Position numbers and translations under genes: made by a program. Shown piece by piece: positions 22,701 to 33,353 of a DNA stretch of 36,661 nucleotides. Origin of the DNA: Hypsibius dujardini (lineage: Eukaryota; Tardigrada; Eutardigrada; Parachela; Hypsibiidae). The first letter of the stretch is position 1. Every line of letters begins with the position of its first letter. Below the pieces are notes generated by a model, which saw only the letters and a list, made by a program, of their open reading frames with translations, was not told the DNA's origin and ran no database searches. The stretch covers positions 1-36,661 of the forward strand of contig LRSR01006138.1 in NCBI GenBank assembly GCA_001579985.1. Reading direction: 5' to 3'.

Positions 22701-25700
22701 TTTCGAATGTGTTTTTAAAAATCGAAATAGTTTACAATGAAAATAAAGGAAAATAATGAGCATTCAATCAATCAAGCACCTGCTCACAGCACAACTTCGC
22801 TGGGAAGTCTTTTTCTTCCTTATTCTTTTCTAAAACCGTTAATGTGATTTTCACGCGGAGACCCCAATGATAAATCACAATAAATGGGCAGCTATTTGGA
22901 AAAAAAAACTCACGCCGATCGGGAGGGAAAATCTCCATTACTGCCCGAGTAAGCGTTCTGATCTGTTCTGTTCTGCTCCGTTCTGTTCCGTTCGGTTCGG
23001 TTCTGTTTTGTTCTATTGCATGCTCAAACTGAATTATATTTTATAAAGCTTTGTCTGCCTGTAAGATGCTAATGGGCTACGCGCTGATTCGTCTAGAAAT
23101 CAATTCAAGTGGCTTCCACAACAGGTATCCATCGTTCAAGACAATGGAGCACTTTGATCACTGGTCGGATCCCCTAACGCGAAGCTATCTGTTTGTGGCG
23201 ACCGTCTGGTGGGTATGTTGGCTCTGGATCGCGCGACATATATGGACGAATAAGAATAAAGTTCGTCTTGCTATGCCTGATGCGTAAGTTTCAGGAGAAT
23301 AATGCTATGCTTGGCTTTTGTTCTTCTTCGGTTCATTATCTTACTTAACGATTCTTTAGGATCTTCGCCTTGCCGGTGTACAACGGAGGCTTGACAGAGC
23401 AGCATCTCATTTGTAGTCGCCGTTGTAGTGACAAAATCCGGGAGGTTACCGTTTGCTCCAGTTTACCAGCATGTCTTGAACGCTTGGAATCAACCAGGCA
23501 GACCCACCCTGCAATGGTTTATGCTTGCGTAACCATGTGGCACGAAAGCAAGAACGAAATGCGCAAACTCATCGGCTCTTTAGTCGGGTATGTAAGACGT
23601 CTTATTTACTATTTATAGTAAGAATTTGTCCAATCAAAAGACGGAACATGTACATAACGGTCCTTGTTCCCCGTCAATTGTCGGAGTGTGGAACACTTTA
23701 TAGTCTCTTGCTTTCCGCTCAGGTTGGTAGCCATGTAATGTTAAATTTTAATTCTACAGATTGGACGAAAAGCAGGCCAAAGAAATGGTGCAGACTAACC
23801 CAGGAGGCGGTTCTGCTGATGACTGCATTTCAGACGGCTACGGCCTTGAATGTGCGTATACAATTACCGCGATTCCTGTTCCAGTAATTTAATCCCATTT
23901 TCTGTACTGTGCTGTACATTGGGTCTGCCTCGATAGGTCACGTATTTTTTGATGATGCATTCGATGCGGAAGCCAAAGAAGCAACGGAAAACGCCCGCGT
24001 CGAGTTGACTAAATTGTACTCGCGTGCAACGACACGTCTGTTGGAGAACGACTGTACCTGCCCGGAACTATCGACCGATACTGTTGTCGAAGAGAAGGAA
24101 CCGCCGGTGGGGCCTCGGCATAAGAGCAATATTCTCGCACATTTGGTGGAGAACACTATTAAGGTGATGGTGGAGACAGCCAATCAGCCCGACCGGCTTC
24201 AGCCCACCTGTCCGTCTCACGGTCGTTCGCGGACCAAGGTGGAATTTATTAACAGCTACGTCAAGCAGTTTTGGTCGTTGCTCTTACGGACACAGAACGA
24301 CGGGATCGAAGCTAACGAATACGCTTATTTGGATAGTCCATTTGTGGATGTTCAGGAAGTGGTCGTGCCTTATGGAGCGTGCTATATTTGGAAGTTCAAA
24401 AATGGAACACCTTTATACTTGCACTTGAAGGACACCAGTAAGTTGGATAATTGATTTTCTTTTATTTCCTTCGTTCAATTGTTCGTTTGTTGCCTAAACT
24501 TTATTTTGTCGTTTTAGATTTATGCAATTTTGTTGTGTCATGGTCTGTTCCATTCTGTTCCGTTCCATTCTGTTCCGTTTTGTTCCCTTCGCTTCTGTTT
24601 GTTCTCATGTGTGCTTTTTATTTCAAATATTCTATTGCTCTTCTTTGTTCGTTTTACGATGCTTCAATGCAGCAATTCAATTTGCTCTACAATACGTAAT
24701 TTTTGCAGAAAAAGTCAAGCGGCGAAAACGATGGAGTCAAGTGATGTATCTTCATTACATCGAAACCGTCCTGCTGCAGTACGAGAACAGCTGTCACAAT
24801 GGCTTGTCCGAAAAGTGTCAGAAAATACGCGATAACTGGGAGAGAGAACGGCGAGCGGCAAACACATTCGTCCTGGCGCTGGACGGCGACATGGAATTCA
24901 AACCGTCCTCCGTACAATTGCTTCTGGATTTCATGAAGCGGGATTCTGCTTTGGGCGCGGTCTGTGGTCGCGTCCATCCGACTGGGGGAGGTCCCGTTGT
25001 GTGGTACCAGCAGTTCGAATATGCAACCAGTCAGTGGCTTCAGAAAACTACCGAACAGGTTCTGGGGAGTGTTCTCTGTTCGCCTGGATGCTTCAGCCTT
25101 TACCGAGCGGACGCCCTGGTCCACCACAAGGTCATTAAAATGTCCTTCCAAACTGTAACGAACATTTTAAGATCCACCCTGTTCCTTTGTTTTGTCAGGT
25201 GATTGGAAAGTACTCTAGGAAGCCAGAAGAAGCAATGGAGTGCTTGAAATACGATCAGGGGGAGGACCGGTGGTTGTGCACTCTGATGCTGAAAGCCGGT
25301 TATCGAATCCGTTACTGTGCTCTTGCGTTCGCTAAAACGAACGCTCCGGTAGGCTTTGACGAGCTCTTCAATCAGCGTCGCCGATGGATCTCCAGCTCTA
25401 CGGCCAATTTAATTGAGATCCTGCAAGATTCCCGGAAGTTGATTAAGAGAAACGAACATATTTCTTATCTCTATATCATGTATCAAATGGTCCAACTGGT
25501 CAGCACTGTGCTCAGCCCTGGAATGGTGAGAGCTCTCTTGAATAACGTTTCAAGTTAATTTGTGTTCCCATTCCTCTTTCTGTTGTAGACGATTTTGATG
25601 CTTGACCAATCACTAAGCATCGCCTTCTGCATAGGGAACATGTACGCCCTGACATTGGCGGTGGCGCCAATTCTCATTTTCACCGCGGTCTGCCTCAAAG

Positions 25701-28078
25701 CACCGGAAAAAGTCCAGGTCAGATGAGCAATTATTTTCACTGATCCTTCGTTTTACTCTTCATCTTTCAGCTACTCGTGGCGCAGGTACTATCCATCGCT
25801 TACGCCATCCTAATGGTCGCAGAATTGGTTGGGCTGTTCCTGCAGTTCACAAGTACTGAACGGTAAATATCGCTCCGAGAAGAATGAGATGTAACAAGAA
25901 CAGCCACAACAAATTGCAAAGGAACGAATCACGTTAGCAAACAGACAAAGGAACCGACAAGAACAGAGAAGAACAAATGCGACACCGATTCATTGAATGG
26001 TGAAAATGAATTAATTCGCAATTTTTGGCTAGATTTACATCACCAACTGCTGCATTGGTCATCCTCATCTTGGCCATCTTCCTCGCTACCGCTCTGCTCC
26101 ATCCCCGAAGTTTTCCTGCTTATTTCCACGGCTCGCTCTACTTCTTCTGGCTCCCAGCGATGTATATCCTTCTGCCGATTTACTCCCTTTGCAGTCTGGA
26201 CAACCTCTCCTGGGGAACACGGGAAGACAGAACTGTTAAATCGAAAGAGCGAGACCATCTCCCCACCGAATCAGCCGGGGACCAGCAGCAACCTGGGTGG
26301 ACATGTTCGCTCGGTTCGGGATTGCGCTGCGTGTGCTGTCAACCGCAATCCGAAACAGTCAGCAACACCAGCAGCAACAGCTCATCGCGCGGAAACACGT
26401 CGGAGAATCTGCGGATGATGCTGCATCAGAACGGTCAGATTCTCACCGAACTTAAAAGTCTGCGGAATATTCCAAGTCCATTGACAAGGTCGACCAAAAG
26501 CTCAACTAAAGAGCGATCCGGCTCACCGGATAGTCTTAACCGCGGCGCCCAACGGGTTCTGCTTGGAGACTCCTTTTCACTAAATCGTCCGACGTATTCG
26601 TCAATGCTTCAGGAGCAGGAGTACAATCGAGTTGATGAGACGTTGCAGCAGGCGACATTGCATCGACTCCCGCCACAAATTGATAGTCTTTGGACTGATC
26701 TCTTACGGGGAAGACTTCGGCCAGACACGCCTCATACACCCTCGCGTTCTGCGGTTCGGTTAAAGGCAAAGTTGCGGGAACTGAGGGACCGAGCTGTTCT
26801 AATGTTCTTTGCTATTAATGGTAAGTGTTCCGTGGGTGTCGCTTTTGTGTTCTTTTCTCATTCTATCCTGTTCTGCCGTATTCTTTTCGTTCGCTCGTTC
26901 GCTCGTTTGCTCGTTTCGTTATGTTCCATGCCTAGATGTTCTGTTCGGTTGCAGTCAACTCCGCGTTTCTCTTAATTGTGTTATTCCATTCCGTTCTCTC
27001 TTGTCCTTTTTATCTTAGTTTATCATGTTCTGTTTTATTTTTGTGATTTGTCGTGTTGCTCTCATATGTTCTGTTCTGTTCTGTATCTGTCTCCGTTGTT
27101 CCACTTCCTTATTGTGTCGTTAAGAAAGTGAAATGAATGAATGCTGTTCTTCCAGGATTGGTGGTGGCTCTTGTTTATCTGCTTCAGAATAACAGCGAAC
27201 TCTACATCACACTACCCTGGCCGTGGGGCGGGAGCGGGGCTTCCTTAACTGGATCAATCGATTCACGCAATAAGTTCGCCCTCGACCTGGACGAGTCGCT
27301 GCTGGACAGCTTACCTGCCCCTACCGTCGCTCCCCCTGCGACGGTGGCGGCCGGTCCGAACAACGCTTCCTGCATCTCACGACGTAGTTTTCTGAAATAC
27401 GATCCACTAAACAAGTCTGTCCAAGTCGAACCGGTCGGAGTACTCTTCATCTCAGTCTACGTTTTTATTCTCGTCATTCAGTTCCTGTGCATGTTGATCC
27501 ATCGGATCATCACTTTTTCGCACTTACTGGCCTCCACCGACTACAGCATGGCGCTGAATGACCGGCGAAGACGGAGGCAGAAGAAGCAGGCTGAATTCAA
27601 GAAGCGAAAGAGCAAGGCGGCTATCGGTGAACCTCCCAATGATCATTGCGATTGTCATCGTTTCACAAGGGATGATGCTGGAACGATCGATGAAGGTAAA
27701 ACAGACGGAACAATAAACGGAACGGAGGACAGGAATTGGCCTCCAAGTGTCAACGAACTAATGGAGGAAGAGGCGGAAATACAGGTTAAGAAGCCGTCCG
27801 CTGTGATGTACAAAAGCTCAAATTCCCTGCCTGTCGGGATGGGTAATGGCTACTCCCCGTTGCGGATGTTCCAGGACGAACCGACGGTTCAGTTTGAGGA
27901 CCATGACGGGATGGTGGGATCGTTACCCGACAGAATGCGGGATAAGCGGCAGTCGGTGTCGCCAGCTTTCTCCGACGCGGAGACGGTCGTGCCAATGCCT
28001 GAGGAACGGCCACGGAAGCACCTTTCACGGCAGGAACAAGTGGTCATGCTAAAGTCTCAGCCGTTTGCTTCCGTTTAG
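19726..28078 (+). CDS. Chitin synthase, animal multi-span type
   Basis: Membrane glycosyltransferase that polymerises N-acetylglucosamine from UDP-GlcNAc into chitin. Exons: 19726-19742, 19803-19822, 19891-20130, 20501-20679, 21058-22019, 23125-23283, 23360-23587, 23760-23851, 23937-24437, 24709-25130, 25199-25525, 25589-25717, 25771-25862, 26033-26820, 27156-28078; total 5079 bases, 1692 residues. Several membrane spans precede the catalytic part, which shows the acidic motif ALDGDMEF (Asp858/Asp860), YDQGEDRWLC and the product-binding QRRRW (from residue 999). A five-span bundle follows, then SWGTRE (from residue 1182), diagnostic of animal chitin synthases, a long Ser/Asn-rich linker, and the late segment EPVGVLFISVYVFILVIQF with a basic cytosolic tail. 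There is no myosin head. The two tiny first exons (17 and 20 bases) are the weakest part; translation could instead begin at ATG 19912. The donor GTCATT after exon 10 is atypical, but phase and homology support it. Confidence 0.92.
22215..22953. mobile_element. 739-base foldback (long inverted repeat) in chitin synthase intron 5
   Basis: The left arm, about 22215-22558, is an imperfect reverse complement of the right arm, about 22611-22953, with a loop of about 52 bases. Matching segments in order include TAATGGAGATTTTCCCTCCC, GGGGTCTCCGC, CACATTA followed by GGTTT and AGAAAAGAATAA, and ATTTGGAGTCGATC. It has no coding capacity and no clear target duplication. It looks like a foldback element or a head-to-head duplication of one unit. 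Confidence 0.8.
22955..23012. repeat. TTCTG/TTCCG pentamer run
   Basis: Degenerate TTCTG units directly abut the right end of the foldback, in chitin synthase intron 5. Similar runs occur in later introns of the same gene. Confidence 0.75.
24541..24600. repeat. TTCTG/TTCCG pentamer run in chitin synthase intron 9
   Basis: About 12 units alternating TTCCATTCTG and TTCCG between exons 9 and 10. They create an open frame that runs into the real exon 10, but the upstream part is repeat-derived. Confidence 0.75.
26840..27100. repeat. Degenerate TTCTG/GTTCG pentamer region in chitin synthase intron 14
   Basis: Interrupted TTCTG, GTTCG and TTCCG units fill the intron between exons 14 and 15. Open frames across it are Ser/Phe/Leu/Arg-rich and not conserved. 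Confidence 0.65.
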
Positions 28079-28776
28079 GATATATTCAATGGTGGTTGTT
28101 CAGCCCGAAACCCTGTAACTTTCAAATGATCGTACTAATTGACTAGCATCGGAAAAGAATGCTTGGACGGTTTTTAAGGTCGAGGACGTAACGATTACTG
28201 TGGTATTCTGATCTTAAATAATGGGGACAAGATATAGCTTCCTAATCGACGCAATGTTTGTGTGCCATATAGGGAGAGGGGATAATGGAATTTGTATGAC
28301 GTCTGCTCCTGATAAAGGCATATACCTTTATCGACGTACAGTAGTTCGTATATATTTGACGAGCTGCGGGTTCCTACTCGCTGACTAAATTGTCTGGAGC
28401 ACTGGGCATGGTCGTATCGCTAACACCACTGAGTTTATCTTGAATGCGAGCGCGTGTTGTGAACTTTGTGTGAACATCCGCAAGGCAGTGAGTGAAGTGA
28501 GTTGGTCACTCGTTAATTTGCAAATATTTCATAGCAGCACTTTCCGTGCGGGAAATTTGTCTAAATGTATATTCCACTGGCTAGTTTTTTCAGTCAACGA
28601 AGTTTCAGCTCGTATTAAGGTCGGTTTCGCAAGTATCATGGATTGAGTCAGAGCTAAGCAAGATAGTTGCCATTTTTATCCGCAGCGTTTATTGTTCTGT
28701 ACTTATAGCAGTACATTTGCCGTTTCTGGAGAATATTCCCTTTAGTGTGAATCCTTTGTTCACACAAGAGATCACC
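28079..28776. other. Spacer between chitin synthase and the PPxY gene
   Basis: 698 bases that must hold the chitin synthase 3' end and the promoter of the next gene. I saw no clear AATAAA close to the stop and no coding similarity. Confidence 0.4.
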
Positions 28777-29964
28777 ATGGCCGGGACTTATTACTACGGT
28801 GGAATCCAGATTATTCTGGGCATAGTTATTGCCATTACGGCCATGACAATCGGTACGGTTTTATCTTTAAGCGAGGAGCATGGACAACTCCCTTCACGTT
28901 TTCTTTGCAGAGCAGATATATGCATACCTTGTGGTTAATTAATGGTATTCATTAAATCGCACTCTGATCATAGGCAAACTTTTTTTTATACTTACTGAAT
29001 GACTGCACAAAAATTATATTAAATACAAATTTTTGGTTTGGAGCATACCAAACTGTTCTGAATTAACTAAAAGTCCGGTTAAGCGGGATATTTTCAAAAT
29101 GGTTTTGCGTAGTGTCACATTCATTCGGCAAGCATGGATTAGCATTGTGGATGACTGGTGTTGCTCTATTTTTTTCTCATAGGAGCTGAAGCGACGACTG
29201 TCGCGCTATACGTCGGACTGGTCCTCACCGGACTCTACTCCCTCCTGGGGTCAAAATACCTCAAGGACACGGAGCAAGTGCTGAACACCTACCGCGACTC
29301 CAACTACAACCCCGTCCTTCTTCCACTCCACCTGGAACGGTTCCTGCGGCTACGCTACCAGTTCACCTGTGTGTACATAGCCTCCACCGTCATCCTTATC
29401 GGTCTGGGATTGGCCTCCTTTATTCAAGGCACGATTAGCTACTTCAGCGACCCCAACTACATTAGCAACATAGGCAGCACACCGGCCGTCTCGGGAATCG
29501 CTGCAGTGCTGGTCAATCTCTTTATCAGCGCATGCTTAACCGGAGAAATCCGTCGAATGCGGCTTGGTGGGGCGACGTTGCCGACGGACCGACCACGGTC
29601 ACCAACACCTAACAGCCCCGGTTTTTCGGACCGACCGTCCGAGGTGTCGACGGTCAGCTCCAGAGTGGGAGAAGCCTTTCCTCCGGCATACGCTCAGATT
29701 GACTTTTCCGTCAAGGATGCGGATGTGGAGGAGGACCTCCCGCCGCCGTATGTGCAGGCAGTGGCCCTTCCAGGGAGTTCCTTGACAAACGGACAGCCGG
29801 ATACAAGAGAGATCATAATATCGCCAGCCTTACTACAAAGAACAGACCCGATATTTGTAGCTTCCGAGCTTCCCCACGTAATAGACATACAGGCTGAAAT
29901 TCTTGAAGAGGACGCGGAGACTGGGACTGTTCGAGTAGGAAGATCAGAGTCGTTTCTTGCCTGA
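28777..29964 (+). CDS. Four-span membrane protein with two PPxY motifs
   Basis: Two exons, 28777-28852 and 29183-29964, encode 285 residues; the start ATG has a strong context (CACCATGG). Hydrophobic spans are at about 9-27, 32-48, 87-108 and 126-146, giving a tetraspan with both ends inside. The cytosolic tail (147-285) carries PPAY (192-195) and PPPY (212-215), the class of motif bound by WW domains of NEDD4-family ubiquitin ligases, along with Ser-Pro sites (RSPTPNSP) and an acidic stretch. It lacks the cysteine pattern of tetraspanins and the W-GLW-C-C of claudins. Similar layouts occur in small PPxY membrane adaptors of animals, but I do not recognise the family. Adaptor function is inference. 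Confidence 0.75.
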
Positions 29965-30331
29965 TTAAGATTGATTTCGTTGACATTTGCAAGTCTTTTG
30001 CTGTTTTTGTGCGCTCAATAGTTCCGTTCGTTTCACATAGGTCGTAAAAAAATCTGCAGCTAATTAAACTCCGTGTTGGAGGTGTCGACAATGCTAGACA
30101 AAGTTTCAATTCGACGGCGGTGAATTTTTCCGCTAGATCCAACTGCAAAATTCGTCGTTTCAGACACGGTGGAAGCGAAAGAGATCTGTTCACGTTGCGT
30201 CAAGCCCCTTCATCGTGGAGAGACAACTTTCGACGAATAAACGCCAGAGTTAGATTCACCATGAATGAGAGGAGCACACTCCAGTTCCAACAAGACATGA
30301 ATTCATGGCAAATTCAGAACTCCGCTATATA

Positions 30332-30454
30332 CACATGTGACAAAAACATTGCGCTAACCGAGTTAAGCCATTGCACTCGTTGCATGGCTTTCGTACACAG
30401 TCGCTGAGTTAAAATGATTAATTCGGTCAGCGCAAGGTTTTTGCCACGTGTGTG
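30332..30454. mobile_element. Small TA-flanked inverted-repeat element (MITE-like), copy 2
   Basis: The left end CACATGTGACAAAAACATTG and the reverse complement of the right end CACACACGTGGCAAAAACCT are inverted repeats that continue through GCGCTAACCGA(G)TTAA. It is 123 bases long, flanked by TA on both sides, and has the same terminal design as 1053-1173. The internal sequences have diverged, so the two copies are not a recent duplication. Confidence 0.65.
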
Positions 30455-30483
30455 TATTGCAATTTGTTTGAACTGTTTCTCTA

Positions 30484-30745
30484 GAAGTATACAGACACAG
30501 GGATAGAGTATAGGACAAACATATTGACAAAAGTAGAGACATGTTGACAGACTACAGACAGACACATAGGCAGACACACATGCAAGCAGACAGACAACAG
30601 AGAGGCATACAGACAAACAGACAGACAGACAGACAAACAGACATATAGACCGACAGAGTGACAGAGAGATAGACAAGGAGAGGTATACAGACAGCTAGAC
30701 AGGAAGGCTGCCAAATGAAAGTAGGCAGAGAAACAGACAAGGTAC
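30484..30745. repeat. Degenerate (CAGA)n repeat
   Basis: CAGACA, TAGACA and CATACA tetramer variants run for about 260 bases immediately after inverted-repeat copy 2. Reverse-strand open frames give Cys/Leu/Ser/Val repeats and are artefacts. Confidence 0.85.
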
Positions 30746-31157
30746 TCACAGATCAGGTACTTACAAACAAGGTACGCAGAGACAATGAGGAACTGATTAT
30801 GGTTGAGCCCAAAACTGATTTTAGAAGCTCACCATGGGTGGGTTATACTTAAACGTTGCAATCTCGAATTACGGTTACTAAAGGTTATATGTGGGTACCC
30901 TTGGTATGTCTTCCTTGCATGGCTGACGATCTCTGGTTTTTCCTTTTCTCACCTGCACCAAAAGCCTTCTTTCGAGATTCCTCAAATATTACTAATCGAG
31001 TCATCCGCTCTCTAACACCCGATATACATGACTTGATAAAAAATTAAGAGCTACTACACCACACTATGTTGAGGTGTACAAAGACAAAAGCCAAGCGTAA
31101 CAAAATTGCATATAAATTATTCCAGAGAAAAAAGAGTGGGAGGTATCGAAGAAAAGA

Positions 31158-33252
31158 CTAAGACTTGGTTGAAGACGGTGGCGGTGGTCCATGCGCAATG
31201 TTCCATAAGGCCTGTACCTTATTGCAAAACCATTTACCTGAATCGCGATCCTCAATGAAAACGCGCTTGCTCTTCTTCGTCCGACTGAAGAGGCCGCCCA
31301 ACGGTTTCCCGCTGTCGTCATCCGTCACGTACACGCACAGTCCCTTGTCATCCTACGACGAAACAAGAAAAACTAATTTGACAAACATTACTACATGAGA
31401 AAAACAATGCACTAGTTCCAACTACAAATTTTGTTTGCATAATTTTATTTCCTGTTCAGCTCAATACAATATCATAACAATAGTTGCAGTCGGTCTTTTC
31501 ATTAAATATAAATCCAAAATTATATATCTCAATATGCGGGCGCAACATACAAGTTTCGGGGGTTGGGGCATTTGGTCAATGGTGAAGTTCCAGTCGATGT
31601 TCCAGTCGTGGATGACATCGCCCTTCTCCAGGCAGAATACCCGTTTATGCGTCAGCATCAAGATGTACCGTCGATCCCGCGATGTGATGAGGTGGCTAAT
31701 GTATTCATCCGTCTTGGCGTATTCGCCGTTCTTGAGGTGCTTGAAAATTAGGCCGCCCTCTGCCTGGTGGACATTGTACGGTCGGATAATGCCGTCAGAG
31801 GGGATGAAGCGCGGCATGCGGAGCCACTGGACAGTTGTGTCGCCTTTCACAGCTCGACCTGTGGTTGAAAGGGAAATTACTTCTGCGCTATGTTTGGTGG
31901 AAAGATTACTAACACATCCGACGTCTCAATAAAATGAAAACGAACCGATCGTGTTGAGAGAGCCACTGGCGAAATCGATGATTCCGGTAGTGGGACGGGC
32001 CACAAAACCGAGAAGACCCTTCCCGAGACCTTTGACAAATCCCTCCAGACCCTCCTCCTTCGCACCTTCCATTGGCCTAAAGACAAAAAAGGGTGTGTCT
32101 GATATCACACTTAAAAAATCTGATATGCCTGTTTGTCTTTCTGTGCATTTGTGTGCCTGTGCCTGTTCGTTCATTTTCAAATAACTAGAGTGCTTTTGTT
32201 TGAGAGTGTTTATATGCTCTTACCTCCGGACCACTCCCGTTACTCCTTCCACAAAGCCCGACACTAGGTGGCGACCACTAGATGCCATTCCGCCAGCAAA
32301 GTCGCCGGTATTGCGGTTCAGTTCCGCTTGACGTCGCTCCTGGAATTCCTGGTCAAAACTGAGCGCGGCCATTGCCCTTCCTAAAGTTCCCGTCACTCGA
32401 CCAACTAGAACAAGTAATAAAATTAGGGTATTAAATAAGGAAATCGATAGAGAATTAACACCACCCATAACTATTATAACTCATTCTAGCAAGAGTTACT
32501 GCCTCAGCGTTTCCGGATCATAAACAGAAACTTTTGTTCGCCATCCATTACGTAACCTCATCACGTAAACCGATTTTGCAGTTAAAGCAGACATAGAAAT
32601 AAAAATGTATCTCCAGTCAGGAGTGGGTTGATTAATCAACTCTACGTACCAGCTCCCATCGTTCCGCCCAAAGTTCCGCCGACAAAGTTCTTCAGTCCCG
32701 TACTCATCCCGGCCATGAACTCATCCGGCCCCTCAACAGCCCCCAAATACGGCTCATAGAAGAGGTCCTTCACGCCGTCAGTAACGCCGCGCAGCAGACC
32801 AAACGGGTTGCCCAGAATATCCAGACCAAAGACAAGGACATACAATTGCTTCATCACTTGTGAGACATAGTGGCCTTGTACTTGAGCCACCAGTTGAGCT
32901 TGGGTGTAGAACTGGTAGTCCCGCTCAAAGGTGCCCAGCTTGAGAATCACATCATTGGCCTCGGTCACTGACACCCCGATACTCTTAATGAAAAGTGTGA
33001 TGAATTCCGCCGGCATTTGGAAGCCCGACTTCTTCTCCACGTGACCGCCGGTCAGGGAGAAACTAAGATGGATCTTGATCGGCTGCAGCATCAGCCGTTC
33101 GTAATACGCCTGACCTTCTTCGCCCTGACCTAAAATCACCAACCACCAAAATAGTAACTCTGATCTCTCTTGATTGAATGTCTTCTTTATCTGTCTGTCT
33201 GTCTGGTTGTCTGGTTGTCTGTTGTCTGGTTGTCTATCTGTCTGTCTGTCTC

Positions 33253-33283
<31 letters not shown>

Positions 33284-33321
33284 GCCTAACTGCCTGCCTG
33301 TCTATCTGTCCACATGCTTGA

Positions 33322-33353
<32 letters not shown>

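Larger units (their letters stand above)
29965..31157. other. Convergent spacer between the PPxY gene and VPS13
   Basis: It contains an inverted-repeat element (30332-30454), a CAGA-type repeat (30484-30745) and the 3' untranslated regions of both neighbours. I see no gene. Confidence 0.5.

Noticed and set aside
23049-23124. Extension of chitin synthase exon 6 back to an AG at 23048
   Set aside because: The reading phase from exon 5 (ending in phase 2 at 22019) does not fit. Acceptor 23124/23125 restores phase and the conserved YPSFKTMEHF segment.
19726-28078. Molluscan-type chitin synthase with myosin head
   Set aside because: The complete N-terminus is in the window as modelled and contains membrane spans only, with no P-loop or myosin motifs.
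31158-31255. An intron near the end of VPS13 (donor GTAAAT, acceptor ACAG)
   Set aside because: Reading straight through keeps the frame and gives a natural VPS13 end (VQALWNIAHG); splicing would break the frame.
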